Assembly (NCBI GenBank): GCA_027729785.1
Contig: JAQCDY010000004.1
Coordinates: 1 to 43,783 of the forward strand
DNA: 43,783 nucleotides
DNA from: Actinomycetota bacterium
GTDB lineage: Bacteria; Actinomycetota; Acidimicrobiia; Acidimicrobiales; Ilumatobacteraceae
Direction of reading: 5' to 3'
The position numbers and the translations under genes are program-made. Of the stretch, positions 28,057-39,155 are shown piece by piece (the stretch's first letter is position 1; each line of letters begins with the position of its first letter). The notes below the pieces were generated by a model, which had not been told where the DNA came from, did not search any database, and worked only from the letters and a program-made list of their open reading frames with translations.

Positions 28057-28860
28057 CTACATCGCGCTGTGGCGCAGCAGCTCAGTTGTGGGCGGGCACT
28101 CGGCAACGAATGGTTGTGATAAATCGTCGCTCACCCCCTGTTTAGAGATCACCCGCGAAAATAAACTCGCTGAAAAAACGTCAACATCACTCGCAGTCGA
28201 ACTTGCGTTTACGCCAGCAACCATCGCTGTCCATAATGCGGTTGGCAATCGGGTGCCACATGCCGTCACCAACCACACGGGCTTTTGCAAGCAATATGCC
28301 AAAGCAGCAACTCCGTGACTGCCAGCACTGCACAAAACCTCAGTCGGTCCTGCAGCCAACGCTTCGACGATGACAACATCACAACCACCAACCACTCGGG
28401 AGAGTTCTTCGAATTGCACCAGCGTCGCGTCGACATTCATCGTCGCAAGCCGCTCTACAGCCGCGTCACCGTCACCGTTGCTCTCAACCACAAAGATTTT
28501 TGCATCACCACGCGACGCCAGCGCATGCAGCACCGCAGTCGGCCAACCCACAACACAAACAACGGCATCTTGCGGCACTGCATCGCGTAAATTTTTTATC
28601 GTCGTATCATTTTTGATTTCTTCTTCGCAATCTCGCAGTGTCGAAAACGGGTCAAGCGCACCCAGCACATGACTGCACAACCACCACAACGGCGCACAGG
28701 TCGGGTGTCGTTGCACGATTCGCCGCGTCGCGAGCACAATGCCCGCCGGCTCGTGACCTAGGCCACTGAGCGCCGCCGCAGTTTCTCGCACCAGCGAAAC
28801 TGGGTCCGCACCGCGCGCCCGCGCCACATATCGCAGATGCTCAATCGGGTGCATTTCCAA
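28057..28860 (-). CDS. eIF-2B alpha/beta/delta-like (initiation factor 2B-related) protein
   Basis: VIVEALAAGPTEVLCSAGSHGVAALAYCLQKPVWLVTACGTRLP resembles eIF2B/MtnA-type Rossmann domains. Confidence 0.6.
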   Translation of the reverse strand: MEMHPIEHLRYVARARGADPVSLVRETAAALSGLGHEPAGIVLATRRIVQRHPTCAPLWWLCSHVLGALDPFSTLRDCEEEIKNDTTIKNLRDAVPQDAVVCVVGWPTAVLHALASRGDAKIFVVESNGDGDAAVERLATMNVDATLVQFEELSRVVGGCDVVIVEALAAGPTEVLCSAGSHGVAALAYCLQKPVWLVTACGTRLPTALWTAMVAGVNASSTASDVDVFSASLFSRVISKQGVSDDLSQPFVAECPPTTELLRHSAM

Positions 28861-28893
28861 AACGCTATCCCCGACTTGCTACGGTCTTTGCTG

Positions 28894-29382
28894 ATGATTA
28901 TTTCACCAAATCTTGACACCCAGCTGCAGCCGCTCAAAGGCAAGGCCCGCCCACTTGAAGAATGGCTGACGACTTTTCATCTCGCTTCGATCGTGCTCGA
29001 CCCGTTCACCAACGAAAGCGCATGGATACTGCCAACTGCGGTTCGCATCCTTCGTCAATTTGCTGGCGCGTCGGTGCGCACCAATTTCGTGATCACTGCA
29101 ACAGCCGACGAAGCGCGCGAATTTCTCGGACCAAATGCCGATGAGTTTCTCGTGTTCTGCGATCCATCACGGACATTTGTTAAGCAACTTGCGCTGACCG
29201 AACTTCCGGCGTTTGTTTATGTGCAGATCGACGGCACAGTTCCAATCAATGCGCAAGGATGGAATGCCAAAGCCTGGAGCAGTGTCGCTGAACACATCGC
29301 CTCCGTAGTCTCGTGGCGCAAGCCCAGCATTCCATCTGCAGGCGACCCCGCTTCTTTCAAAGGCACACCCGCACTCGTCTAA
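28894..29382 (+). CDS. Conserved hypothetical protein with thioredoxin-like character
   Basis: In-frame ATG at 28894 (MIISPNLDTQLQPLKGKARPLEEWLTTFHLASIVLDPF); the ORF-track start lies in the divergent gene's start region. Confidence 0.6.
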   Translation: MIISPNLDTQLQPLKGKARPLEEWLTTFHLASIVLDPFTNESAWILPTAVRILRQFAGASVRTNFVITATADEAREFLGPNADEFLVFCDPSRTFVKQLALTELPAFVYVQIDGTVPINAQGWNAKAWSSVAEHIASVVSWRKPSIPSAGDPASFKGTPALV

Positions 29383-29408
29383 GTCGGTTTTGTGAATAGC
29401 CTGTAGAC

Positions 29409-31073
29409 GTGGCAAAAAAACATCCCGAGCCATTCGTCAACTCGCCGTTGCTGCCACTCGGTCCAGACAAAACCGTCTATCGCAAAATCTCTAACGAAGG
29501 TGTCACCACCGAAGAAACAAATCTAGGCACATTTCTTCGCGTCGACCCCATCGCAATCACGACCCTCACCGAGCATGCGATGCGCGACATCGCACACTTG
29601 CTGCGAACCGAACACCTGCAACAACTCGCCGATATTCTCAAAGATCCACAAGCCAGCGCCAATGATCGCTTCGTCGCGCTCGACTTGTTAAAAAACGCCA
29701 GCATCAGTGCGGGCGGCGTGTTGCCAATGTGCCAAGACACAGGCACGGCGATCGTCAAAGCCTCAAAAGGACAGCTCGTCTTCACGGGTGGCGGCGACGA
29801 GGAGGCAATCGCAAAAGGCATCTACAACACATACCAAACCTCGAACTTGCGCTACAGCCAACTCGCACCAATCACGATGTTCGAAGAGGTCAACACCAAC
29901 ACCAACCTCCCTGCCGAAATAAAAATAAGCGCCACTGATGGCGACGAATTTAAATTCTTGTTCATCGCCAAAGGCGGCGGCTCGGCGAACAAAAGTTATT
30001 TGTTTCAAGAGACCAAAGCCCTGCTCAACGAGAAAGTCTTGTTGCCGTGGTTGTTCGACAAAATGCAAACTCTCGGCACCTCAGCCTGCCCGCCATATCA
30101 CCTTGTCATCGTGATCGGTGGCACCTCCGCCGAATATGCAGTCGAAACCGCAAAACTCGCCAGCACAAAATATTTAGATTCGCTGCCAACAAAGGGCTCA
30201 CGAACTGGCCACGCATTTCGCGACATCGAACTCGAAGCCAAAGTCCTCAAACTCGCTCAACAAACCGGCATCGGTGCACAGTTTGGCGGCAAATATTTCT
30301 GCCACGACGTGCGCGTCATTCGCCTGCCACGACATGGTGCGAGTTGCCCCGTGGCGATGGCGGTTTCGTGCAGCGCCGACCGTCAAGCACTCGGCAAAAT
30401 CACGAAAGATGGCATCTTTCTCGAGCAACTCGAACAAGACCCGGCAAGATTTTTGCCCGAAATCTCCGAAGAAGATCTCTCGACAGAAGTCGTCAACATC
30501 GATCTCAATCGCCCGATGAGCGAAGTCCGTGCCACACTTTCGAAATATCCGGTCAAAACTCGCATCATGCTCAATGGTCCGATGATCGTCGCCCGCGATC
30601 TCGCGCACGCCAAACTCAAAGAGCGTCTCGACTCAGGCAAAGGCCTACCCGACTACCTCAAGCAATATTGCGTCTACTACGCCGGCCCAGCAAAAACTCC
30701 GACAGGTTTCGCTTCAGGTTCTTTTGGCCCGACAACTGCCGGCCGCATGGATAGTTACGTCGAAGAATTTCAGCGTGTGGGCGGCAGTCTCGTGATGCTG
30801 GCCAAAGGCAACCGCTCGACGCAAGTTACACAAGCCTGCAAAACTCATGGCGGGTTTTATTTGGGATCAATTGGCGGCCCCGCAGCACGCCTCGCGCAAG
30901 ACTGCATCACCAAAGTCGAAGTGCTCGAATACGAAGAACTCGGCATGGAAGCTGTCTGGAAGATCGAAGTAAAAAACTTTCCAGCATTCATCGTCGTCGA
31001 TGACAAAGGCAACGACTTCTTTGAAATCGTCAACGCGACAGCGCTTGGCACACCAGTTCAAATTCGTAAATAG
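29409..31073 (+). CDS. fumA: Fumarate hydratase class I (FumA/B-type)
   Basis: [82 protein letters not shown] start. Confidence 0.96.
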   Translation: MAKKHPEPFVNSPLLPLGPDKTVYRKISNEGVTTEETNLGTFLRVDPIAITTLTEHAMRDIAHLLRTEHLQQLADILKDPQASANDRFVALDLLKNASISAGGVLPMCQDTGTAIVKASKGQLVFTGGGDEEAIAKGIYNTYQTSNLRYSQLAPITMFEEVNTNTNLPAEIKISATDGDEFKFLFIAKGGGSANKSYLFQETKALLNEKVLLPWLFDKMQTLGTSACPPYHLVIVIGGTSAEYAVETAKLASTKYLDSLPTKGSRTGHAFRDIELEAKVLKLAQQTGIGAQFGGKYFCHDVRVIRLPRHGASCPVAMAVSCSADRQALGKITKDGIFLEQLEQDPARFLPEISEEDLSTEVVNIDLNRPMSEVRATLSKYPVKTRIMLNGPMIVARDLAHAKLKERLDSGKGLPDYLKQYCVYYAGPAKTPTGFASGSFGPTTAGRMDSYVEEFQRVGGSLVMLAKGNRSTQVTQACKTHGGFYLGSIGGPAARLAQDCITKVEVLEYEELGMEAVWKIEVKNFPAFIVVDDKGNDFFEIVNATALGTPVQIRK

Positions 31074-31540
31074 TGTCGCTGGTCGAAGAAAGAAGCTCTT
31101 GCCCGCTTGGGCGATGGGCCGGCAAGCCGGGTCGCTGCCAACTTTGTGACACAGTCATTGAGTCGACTCGCCGTCGCACTTGGTGCTCAAATAAATGCGC
31201 ACGCGATTGGCAACGAAATCACATTTGGCGATTCGCCCGATCAGCAGCCAAACGTCGTGCAAAATATCGATGTCAGCGATCTGGTTGCTCTGCAGAGCGG
31301 CGTGACTGCGAAGTCAATCACATCAACCCCCGCAATGGCGCAGGTTACGGTCCTGGGTGTCATCATCACTTGAACCCCAATAGTCGTGGCATCGGTGGGC
31401 TCGAAGTTCTGTGTCATGCCCACCACGCCGAAGTCACCGCCACTCAAGCCAAAGCGCGCGCTGCCAAGCGTGCCGAAGCAAAAGCCAAAGTTAAAACAAA
31501 AACAACTAAAACTAAAACTAAAACTAAAAAATTAAATTAG
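31073..31540 (+). CDS. HNH endonuclease-like zinc-finger protein with Lys/Thr repeat tail
   Basis: CQLCDTVIE...WCSNKCARDWQRNH, CEVNHINPRNGAGYGPGCHHHLNPNSRGIGGLEVLCHAHHAE (HNH); GTG start overlaps the fumarase TAG by 1 nt. Confidence 0.78.
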   Translation: MSLVEERSSCPLGRWAGKPGRCQLCDTVIESTRRRTWCSNKCARDWQRNHIWRFARSAAKRRAKYRCQRSGCSAERRDCEVNHINPRNGAGYGPGCHHHLNPNSRGIGGLEVLCHAHHAEVTATQAKARAAKRAEAKAKVKTKTTKTKTKTKKLN

Positions 31541-32437
31541 CGACTTCATCGCCGCGCGTGTGTCGGCAATCTCTTGTGGGTCACTACTAAATTCGACAGC
31601 CGCAAAATCTGTCACGCCAATGCCGACTAAATCTGCAACGCGTTGCTTAACCTGCTCTGCAGTGCCGGCAATAACGATGTCGGCTGGCCCAGCAGCACCT
31701 TCATGGTCGAGCATCGCTCTGTAACTTGGCAACTGCCCATAAATCTGAAACACCTTGGCCGCAATTTCTGTCGCACGCGCAACATTGTCCGTTACACACA
31801 CAGGTAGCGCCGCGATCACACGCGGTGCTTTGCGCTCAGCTTTCTTTGCTGCTTCAACAATTGTCGGCACCGTCAATGACTTCAATGTTTTTGGCCCGGT
31901 GCACCAAGTAAGCGTGCCATCAGCAAGCGTGCCCGTGACACGCAACATCTGCTCGCCTAGTGCGGCAACTACAACAGAAAATGGTGACGAGCCAACACCC
32001 GTCAGTGATCCGCGTGTAGTCAACGTCTCACCCGAAAAGTTTGCAGCCTCTCCACGTGCGAGCGGCATCAAAATTGATAGATACTCGCGCAAGTGTCGCA
32101 CAGGCTTGTCATAAGACAGACCGAGCATGCCTTCAATCACGACTTTGTGACTCAGACCAATGCCCAAACACAGTCGACCCTTCGACGCAGCGTTGACCGT
32201 GTGACATTGCTGTGCAATCGCCATCGGATGCCTCGGGTAGGTTGGCACAACACTCGTGCCTATCTCAATTCGTGGCACTTCGCGACCGACTATCGCTAAT
32301 GCAGTCAACGCATCATGACCAAAGATATTTGGTGCCCAATAACTCGCGAAGCCATCTCGCTCAGCCTGGCTTGCTTCTGCAACGACATCGTCGAGAGTTC
32401 CTGAATTTACTGTCCCACCAAAGATTCCAATTTTCAT
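31532..32437 (-). CDS. LLM-class F420-dependent oxidoreductase
   Basis: MKIGIFGGTVNSGTLDDVVAEASQAERDGFASYWAPNIFGHDALTALAIVGREVPRIEIGTSVVPTYPRHP. Confidence 0.9.
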   Translation of the reverse strand: MKIGIFGGTVNSGTLDDVVAEASQAERDGFASYWAPNIFGHDALTALAIVGREVPRIEIGTSVVPTYPRHPMAIAQQCHTVNAASKGRLCLGIGLSHKVVIEGMLGLSYDKPVRHLREYLSILMPLARGEAANFSGETLTTRGSLTGVGSSPFSVVVAALGEQMLRVTGTLADGTLTWCTGPKTLKSLTVPTIVEAAKKAERKAPRVIAALPVCVTDNVARATEIAAKVFQIYGQLPSYRAMLDHEGAAGPADIVIAGTAEQVKQRVADLVGIGVTDFAAVEFSSDPQEIADTRAAMKSLI

Positions 32438-32473
32438 AATGTTCCTCTAATTAAATGACGTGCTAATGACGTG

Positions 32474-33292
32474 TTACGGAGTTGAGCTAGCAGTTGGATC
32501 ATCTACCGTATCAACTGGCTCTGGCATCACATCTTTTGCCACCGCAGAGTCGTCGCGAAACTTTGATTCAAGACACGCACCTTGTCTGAGCGGAGCAATA
32601 TCCAAGGCACGGGCAACCGCGACAGCAAAAACACTGCGTCCTTTTGGTGAGAGATGCACACCGTCTTTGTTGAGCACACTCTTCTCTTTAGAAATCGTTT
32701 CCCAGTCGAGCACCGATACATTTTCTGACTCGCCCGCAACCACATTGATCGCTGCGTTCACTTCGCGTTGAGTGTTGCGAAACAAAGATGAAGTCACAAG
32801 CAGAACTGGTCGTGGGGCGAGCTTCGACACGATCTTGCGCATTTGCTTGGCATACGAGTCTTTGTTGCCTTCGTAATTTGTGCCGAGAAATACAACTGCG
32901 GCATCCCAACCTGCTTCGGCGTTAAGTCTCTGGTCGAGCACGCGTACACCAAACTCAGCGAACCTGCTGGCTTCAGCCTCGATCGCAACTTGCCACCCAA
33001 GTGGCACGAGCGCATCGCACATTTCGTTGCCGTAGCGACTCGAGGTCGAGGCCATGATCGAATCACCGATCATCAATAATCGATTACCGCTGACTTTCGG
33101 GCCAATTAGTCCGCCGGCAACTTCAGGTAGATCAATTTCAAAGCCCTCGGGCAAAGTTATCGCCGTGCCAAAGTCATAACCAGGTATTCGTCCAACGCCC
33201 GACAACACGTCAGAGTCGCCGCTACTGCCAATATTCAAAGAGCCACAACCTGCCAAAGTCGCGGCCGCAACCACGCAAACTAGTTTCTTAAT
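32474..33292 (-). CDS. SGNH/GDSL-hydrolase-like lipoprotein, probably ATT-initiated
   Basis: LMIGDSIMASTS (GDS block), VVFLGTNYEGN, LNKDGVHLSPKG. Reading (M)KKLVCVVAAATLAGC from the ATT at 33292 gives a lipoprotein signal; the track start (GTG 33274) would truncate it. Confidence 0.75.
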   Translation of the reverse strand: MKKLVCVVAAATLAGCGSLNIGSSGDSDVLSGVGRIPGYDFGTAITLPEGFEIDLPEVAGGLIGPKVSGNRLLMIGDSIMASTSSRYGNEMCDALVPLGWQVAIEAEASRFAEFGVRVLDQRLNAEAGWDAAVVFLGTNYEGNKDSYAKQMRKIVSKLAPRPVLLVTSSLFRNTQREVNAAINVVAGESENVSVLDWETISKEKSVLNKDGVHLSPKGRSVFAVAVARALDIAPLRQGACLESKFRDDSAVAKDVMPEPVDTVDDPTASSTP

Positions 33293-35283
33293 TAAGCCAC
33301 CGTCACTTCAACTCGTGCGTCGTTGAAACACGCACCGCTTGCCAAGTCATTTAATTCATCAGGCGCAAAGGCATTCGATGTCAAACCAGTTTGTGTTGCG
33401 CGCAGCCACAAGCCTTTGGGCATGAAACAAACCCCGGGCCGCAAAGTTTCGTCAATCACCAAATCAATCTCAATCTGAGCAACATCGTTGCGCACAATCA
33501 CCCTCTTGGCGTCGATCAATTTGCGTTGTGCTGCATCTCGCGGATGCATCGAGATCGCAACTCTCGGCGGATCAGTATCAGCAAACATCGAGTTGATCGT
33601 GTGCGATGTGGCTGGCGAAATCAACACCAACGGATACTTTTCATCTGCTGCGCGATATTGCGGCAACGGTAGCTCGCTCTCGGCTGCATACAGTCGTGCT
33701 CGCTTGTCGGCAAAAGTCGGCCAAGTATCTTTAAATTGCACGGTCGTACCCGTTTTACGCAACTGCAAAGAATGCTTCTTCTGCTCAGCAATTCGATCGG
33801 CAATGGATTGCGGATCACCGTTAAATTCATCGGCGCTAAAACCCAAACGAGTTGCTAGCCCCGCAGCGAGTTCATTATTCGTACGCGACTCGCCAACGCG
33901 CTCAATCACAGGGCTAATCACTTGTGCCGCATATGAACCATACGAACCCACAAGATCATGCACTTCAAAGTGTGTTGTCGCCGGCAAAACCACATCTGCG
34001 AACTTTGCTGTGTCTGTCAACACTTGGTCATGTACGACCGTGAAAATCTCTTCGTTTGCCAAACCAGCGAGCATGCCAACTTGATCAACTGCGGTTACCG
34101 CAGGATTTGCACCTTGAACCAAAAATACCTTTGCTTCAACCGGCCAAGCACCAGCATCGCCACGCAACACGCGACCGACATGATTCATGTTCAAGGTCTT
34201 TTGTGTCGGTTGGGCCACATCTTTTGGCCACGGTGCATGAACATCAACCGAAAAACCATCGCTGGTCGAAGCCAAAATGCCAGAACCATTCGTGCCGAAG
34301 TGCCCGGCAACCAACCACAAACCAAGAACAGCCAAGACTCCACTGCCACCGTTGCGGTTTCGTTCAGGGCCATAGCCCATGCGTAAAACTGCTGGCTGTG
34401 TATTTGCGATCAACTCAAACATCTCGCGTATTTTGTCGAGAGAAATATCGCAGATCTTGCTTGCATCTTCGAGCGAATATTTGCTCGCCGCTGCCAAAAA
34501 CTCTTTGCTGCCAGTTGTATGCGACTCGAGAAACTGCGTGGCAACTTTGCCTGTGCGGGCAAGTTCGTTTGCCAATGCATATGCCAAAACCACATCGGTG
34601 CCGGGTCGCACCGCCAGATGTAAATCTGCTCGCGATGCAGTGCCCGTTTTACGAGGGTCGACCACGACAAGCTTGCCCCCTGCTTTTTGAACCTTCGCCA
34701 AGAGCGGCAACAAATGAGTGCCACTAACTGCTGGGTTGGCGCCCCAGACAACAACGAGTTTTGCGTCGACGACATCGAGCGTGTCGATACTCAACATTTC
34801 GCCGAACATCTGATCCCACGCAGCACCATAAGACGCGGCACAAATCGTGTGCAAGATTTCTGGCGCACCCAAGCGCGCAAATAGATGCGGTGTTAGATAA
34901 TTGGCTTCAAGTTTCGGTGCCGATGAGTTGTATAAATACGGCAACACCGAATCAACGCCGTGACTCGTCACGGCCGACTTAATTTTCTCGGCAACCAAGT
35001 CGAGTGCTTCATCCCAAGTCGCCGAACGAAACTCGCCATTTCCCTTCGCACCAACACGAATCAACGGCGTCATTATTCGCTCAGGCGAGTAAACCCTGTC
35101 GGCGTGATGCTTTACTTTTTTACAAATCCAGCCGTCTGTCAGCGGGTTCGACAACTCGTCAACAGGCGCAGCATCAATTTTCGTGATTCGACCAAGCGTC
35201 AAAGTCACTTCTAATGAACATGCATCGGGGCAATCTAAAGGACAGGCCGTTCGCACCAGAACTTCACCCGCAACATTCTCCAT
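33292..35283 (-). CDS. Molybdopterin-dependent oxidoreductase with N-terminal 4Fe-4S motif
   Basis: CPLDCPDACSLEVTLTLGRI...GWICKKVKHHADRVYSPERI, VVWGANPAVSGTHLLP, VVDPRKTGTASRADLHLAVRPGTDVVLA. Confidence 0.93.
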   Translation of the reverse strand: MENVAGEVLVRTACPLDCPDACSLEVTLTLGRITKIDAAPVDELSNPLTDGWICKKVKHHADRVYSPERIMTPLIRVGAKGNGEFRSATWDEALDLVAEKIKSAVTSHGVDSVLPYLYNSSAPKLEANYLTPHLFARLGAPEILHTICAASYGAAWDQMFGEMLSIDTLDVVDAKLVVVWGANPAVSGTHLLPLLAKVQKAGGKLVVVDPRKTGTASRADLHLAVRPGTDVVLAYALANELARTGKVATQFLESHTTGSKEFLAAASKYSLEDASKICDISLDKIREMFELIANTQPAVLRMGYGPERNRNGGSGVLAVLGLWLVAGHFGTNGSGILASTSDGFSVDVHAPWPKDVAQPTQKTLNMNHVGRVLRGDAGAWPVEAKVFLVQGANPAVTAVDQVGMLAGLANEEIFTVVHDQVLTDTAKFADVVLPATTHFEVHDLVGSYGSYAAQVISPVIERVGESRTNNELAAGLATRLGFSADEFNGDPQSIADRIAEQKKHSLQLRKTGTTVQFKDTWPTFADKRARLYAAESELPLPQYRAADEKYPLVLISPATSHTINSMFADTDPPRVAISMHPRDAAQRKLIDAKRVIVRNDVAQIEIDLVIDETLRPGVCFMPKGLWLRATQTGLTSNAFAPDELNDLASGACFNDARVEVTVA

Positions 35284-35322
35284 CCCTCCATTATCGCACG
35301 GGCTTTGCTCGCCCTCTGCAGG

Positions 35323-36618
35323 CTATTTAGTTGTTGTTTCTTCGGTGGAAAGCTCGTCAAAAGTGTCGATGTTGCGAAGTTGCTTAAATTTGTACCAAAA
35401 AATGCCGACAATGCCGAGTGTCGCAACGCCACCGCCGACAACAGTTGACTTCACCCCGACAAGTTGCGAAACGACTCCCGATTCGAAAGCGCCGAGTTCG
35501 TTTGTCGCGCCGATGAAAACATTTTCAACTGCCGAGACGCGGCCACGTTTGTCGTCTGGCGTCACCAACGGCACGATTGCGCCACGCACAAACACGCTGA
35601 TCATGTCACCTGCGCTCAGAATCATCACGGCAAAAAATGCAACCCAATAGTTGCTCGTCAGACCCAGCACGACAGTGCCCAAGCCAAACACGCCAACGGC
35701 AATCAACATTGACCGACCGACATGTCGGCGAATTGGTCTAAACGCCAAAAATGCAGCGGTACTTGCCGCACCAATGCCAACAGATGCGCGCAACCATCCA
35801 TAGGCGACATCACCAACCATCAGTTGATCTTTGGCGATCACCGGCAACAACGCGATTGCGCCGCCGAATAAAACTGCAAACAAGTCAAGCGAGATCGCCG
35901 CCAATAAAATCGGCGTGCGCCGAATAAATCGCAAACCTTCCATTGCCGAATGCAGCGTTGGTCTTTCGGTCTTGACCACGGCTGCAGAAATAATTTTTAA
36001 CTTGATTCGAGAAATCAAAATTATGCCCATGGCAGTCAGCCCTGCAGAAGTTGCATATGCAATCCATGGTGCGGCCGCGTACAAAAAACCTGACATTGCG
36101 GGGCCGATGATCATTGCGCCAGTCCATACTGCCGAATACATCGCCACCATTTGTGGCAACCCATGCTCAGGGGCGATCATCGGCCCAATTGATCGCATCG
36201 CTGGCGAAACAAATGCACGAGATGCACCAAACGCAACTGCGATCATAAACATTGGGGCAACACTCGTTGGGTTCGTGCGCGCATAAAACACCAGCGCCAA
36301 CGCACACATCAACTCGCCGACCATCGCCGTTACCGCTACACGGCGACGGTTATAACGATCGGCAACTGTGCCAGTTACAAAAACGAGCAAAACAACCGGA
36401 AAAAATTCTGCCAAGCCAAGCCAACCAATATCAATCTCACGACCTGTGATGTCATAAATATGTTTGCCGAGTGTCGCAGCTTGCAACATCAAGCCCACAT
36501 AAAGAGCCGAGCTGGCGATGATAAAAGATTTAACGCCAGGTGCTTGAAAAACTTCGCGTGCCGAGAGTTTGACGGGTTCTGGCAGATTTGAGTTGTCTGC
36601 GGCTTCTGACTCGTTCAC
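35323..36618 (-). CDS. MFS transporter
   Basis: 12-TM-like pattern; VTGTVADRYNRRRVAV loop motif. Confidence 0.9.
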   Translation of the reverse strand: MNESEAADNSNLPEPVKLSAREVFQAPGVKSFIIASSALYVGLMLQAATLGKHIYDITGREIDIGWLGLAEFFPVVLLVFVTGTVADRYNRRRVAVTAMVGELMCALALVFYARTNPTSVAPMFMIAVAFGASRAFVSPAMRSIGPMIAPEHGLPQMVAMYSAVWTGAMIIGPAMSGFLYAAAPWIAYATSAGLTAMGIILISRIKLKIISAAVVKTERPTLHSAMEGLRFIRRTPILLAAISLDLFAVLFGGAIALLPVIAKDQLMVGDVAYGWLRASVGIGAASTAAFLAFRPIRRHVGRSMLIAVGVFGLGTVVLGLTSNYWVAFFAVMILSAGDMISVFVRGAIVPLVTPDDKRGRVSAVENVFIGATNELGAFESGVVSQLVGVKSTVVGGGVATLGIVGIFWYKFKQLRNIDTFDELSTEETTTK

Positions 36619-36640
36619 GGCGTGAATAATCTAGTTCGCT

Positions 36641-38125
36641 TTGGTAATCACAATCCGTTTAGATAAGACTGCCAAAGTGCCTCTTTCAGACTTGGCAAAA
36701 CAAACACAATTCATCGACGCCGTCGGTCAAGCCGAACTCGTCGCCACAGGCAAAGTTTTGGCAAGCGAACTGCTTGAGGCCGCAATCGAACGCACTGTCG
36801 CATTCAACCCAGCAATCAACGCGATCAACATCACTTGGCTTGGTCACGCGCGAGACCTCGCAAAAAAATTCAAACCAAACACGAAAAAAAAGTTCGGTGG
36901 CGTGCCGTTTCTATTAAAAGACTTGGGTGCGCCTTATGCGGGCCAACACATGTCAAATGGCAATATCGCCCTCAAAAATGCCAACTACATTGCGCCGACA
37001 AATTCAAATCTGGTTCAAAAATTTATCGATTCAGGCCTGATTACTTTTGGTCGAACAAATTCGCCCGAGTTTGGCAGTGTGCCAGTCACCGAACCGTTGG
37101 CGTGGGGCGCAACCCGAAATCCATTTGATCTCAGTCGTACTTCGGGCGGTTCGAGCGGTGGCAGCGCAGCAGCAGTCGCCGCAGGAATTGTGCCCATGGC
37201 TCACGCCAGTGATGGCGGCGGCAGCATTCGCATTCCGGCTGCGTGTTGTGGTCTTGTCGGTTTAAAAACTTCGCAAGGACGAATCTCGCTTGCGCCATTT
37301 GGCGATGAGGCCAACTTCAGTGTCCACTTTGCGGTTACAAGAACCGTTCGCGATGCAGCGGCGCTGCTCGATGCGGTGCACGGCCCCGGGGTTGGCGACC
37401 GAGTCATCGCACCCGCACCAACTCGTCCATATATTCAGGAAATAGGCGCTGATCCAGGCAAACTTCGCATCGGCTTCATCGATCATCATTTGACCGGCGC
37501 AACAATCGACAGCGAGTGCATGCAAGCCGTGCGCGACACCTGCAAACTCCTCGAATCTCTTGGTCATCACGTCGAGAATTCATGGCCCGAAGCACTTGAC
37601 AACGCAGATTTCTCCGGCAAATTCACTGCGATGTGGTCGACCAATATGTCGGTTGGTTTGAACACGCTCGCCCAGATGCTCGGTCGCGCCGTCACCAAAG
37701 ACGATGTCGAACTGATGAACTGGACAATGGCCGAATATGCGAGAAACAAAACCGCAACTGACTATGCGCAAGCGGTTTATACATCGGTGATTTTTCGTCG
37801 CACGTTGCAACAGTGGTGGGCCGATGGTTTCGATCTCTTGATCACGCCTACCACGGCGCAACTGCCGCTGCCGATTGGCACGATTCGTAACATGCCCGAA
37901 GATCCAATGGGCGCCCTACGCATCGCCGGCAACTGGATTCCGCTCACGCCACCGTTCAACACCTCGGGTCAACCGGCAATCAATGTGCCGCTGCAATGGA
38001 CACGCGACGGCATTCCGGTCGGTGTGCAAATCGTCGCCGCATATGGACGCGAAGACTTGCTAATTCGTGTCGCATCACAACTCGAGACTGCCCAACCGTG
38101 GGCACACCACACCCCGAAACTTTAG
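36641..38125 (+). CDS. Amidase (amidase signature family)
   Basis: [65 protein letters not shown]. Confidence 0.95.
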   Translation: MVITIRLDKTAKVPLSDLAKQTQFIDAVGQAELVATGKVLASELLEAAIERTVAFNPAINAINITWLGHARDLAKKFKPNTKKKFGGVPFLLKDLGAPYAGQHMSNGNIALKNANYIAPTNSNLVQKFIDSGLITFGRTNSPEFGSVPVTEPLAWGATRNPFDLSRTSGGSSGGSAAAVAAGIVPMAHASDGGGSIRIPAACCGLVGLKTSQGRISLAPFGDEANFSVHFAVTRTVRDAAALLDAVHGPGVGDRVIAPAPTRPYIQEIGADPGKLRIGFIDHHLTGATIDSECMQAVRDTCKLLESLGHHVENSWPEALDNADFSGKFTAMWSTNMSVGLNTLAQMLGRAVTKDDVELMNWTMAEYARNKTATDYAQAVYTSVIFRRTLQQWWADGFDLLITPTTAQLPLPIGTIRNMPEDPMGALRIAGNWIPLTPPFNTSGQPAINVPLQWTRDGIPVGVQIVAAYGREDLLIRVASQLETAQPWAHHTPKL

Positions 38126-38194
38126 GCGCACCAACTCTGTAACACCCTTCGGCGAAGATGGTCCTTCCCAAAAAAGAAACAGAGCAAACAATAA

Positions 38195-39154
38195 ATGAAT
38201 ACATTCACTGAAAATCCAGTCAAATACGAGCGAATCCCAAAACCAAAACACGGCAGCGAAGACTGGCTCAGATTGCGCTGGCGCGACAGCAATGGCCGTT
38301 GCACATTCGGCGCCTCCGACGCACCAGCACTCATGGGTGCATCACCGTATTCAACTCGGTCAGATCTTTTCTTCGATAAGAGTGTCGACCCAACAGTCGA
38401 AGACGACAAACCGGTTTTTCGTCGCGGCAATGTGCTCGAGCCGGCGCTACTTGAAGAAGCCTCACATTTGTTGGGCATTAATGTGTTCACCCCGTCAGTG
38501 ATGTATCGCGCCGGTCGATTCACAATCTCAAAAGACGGTGTCGACAACGAAGAATTCCCAACTGTCGGCGTCGAAGCAAAGACAACTTCGCGTTACAGCG
38601 TGCACACCGCCGATGATCTGCCGTTCGAATGGCGTTGGCAAGGTTGGGCTCAACAGTCGGTGCTCAATGTGCCGTTGTTTTTTATCGTGCTTGATCGTGA
38701 CCTGCGCATAAGTTTTGTCGAGTTGCCACGCAATCAAGAGGCCATCGATCAATTATGGGCCGAAGCCGAACGCTTCGGCTCGCTAGTCGACTCTGGCGCC
38801 CGTGCCGACTCTGAGATCAATCAGTTCAGCGCCGAACAAATCTCATCGCTGTATCGCGCAACTCCAACTGCGATTGAACTACCCGAATCAGCACGAGCAG
38901 TTCTGGCAAATTTACGCGACGCACGCGAAACTCGACGACAAGCCGAAAAACAAGAATCAATCGCCAAAGACGAACTCGCGAGATTGCTACTCGAAAACGA
39001 AATTGGCCTACTCGATGGCGAGCAAGTTGTCACTTGGCGCGAACACGCCGGCAAGCAAGCACTCGACTCAAAGCGTTTACGCACCGAACTACCCGAGGTC
39101 TACGAAAACTTTCTCAAAGTCGGCGACCCGTTTCGAGTGATGCGCGTCAAATAA
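38195..39154 (+). CDS. YqaJ viral recombinase/lambda-exonuclease-type nuclease
   Basis: GSEDWLRLRWRDSNGRCTFGASDAPALMGASPYSTRSDLFFDK, FRRGNVLEPALLEEA, TVGVEAKTTS. Confidence 0.87.
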   Translation: MNTFTENPVKYERIPKPKHGSEDWLRLRWRDSNGRCTFGASDAPALMGASPYSTRSDLFFDKSVDPTVEDDKPVFRRGNVLEPALLEEASHLLGINVFTPSVMYRAGRFTISKDGVDNEEFPTVGVEAKTTSRYSVHTADDLPFEWRWQGWAQQSVLNVPLFFIVLDRDLRISFVELPRNQEAIDQLWAEAERFGSLVDSGARADSEINQFSAEQISSLYRATPTAIELPESARAVLANLRDARETRRQAEKQESIAKDELARLLLENEIGLLDGEQVVTWREHAGKQALDSKRLRTELPEVYENFLKVGDPFRVMRVK

Positions 39155-39155
39155 G

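Noticed and set aside
30047-30754. 235-aa plus-strand ORF
   Set aside because: Out-of-frame shadow inside class I fumarase; Arg/His/Ser-rich nonsense composition.
33292-35283. Second selenoprotein (formate-dehydrogenase-type Sec) in the molybdopterin oxidoreductase
   Set aside because: The ORF is uninterrupted, and the expected ligand region reads TICAASYGAA, so Cys is present; no in-frame UGA.
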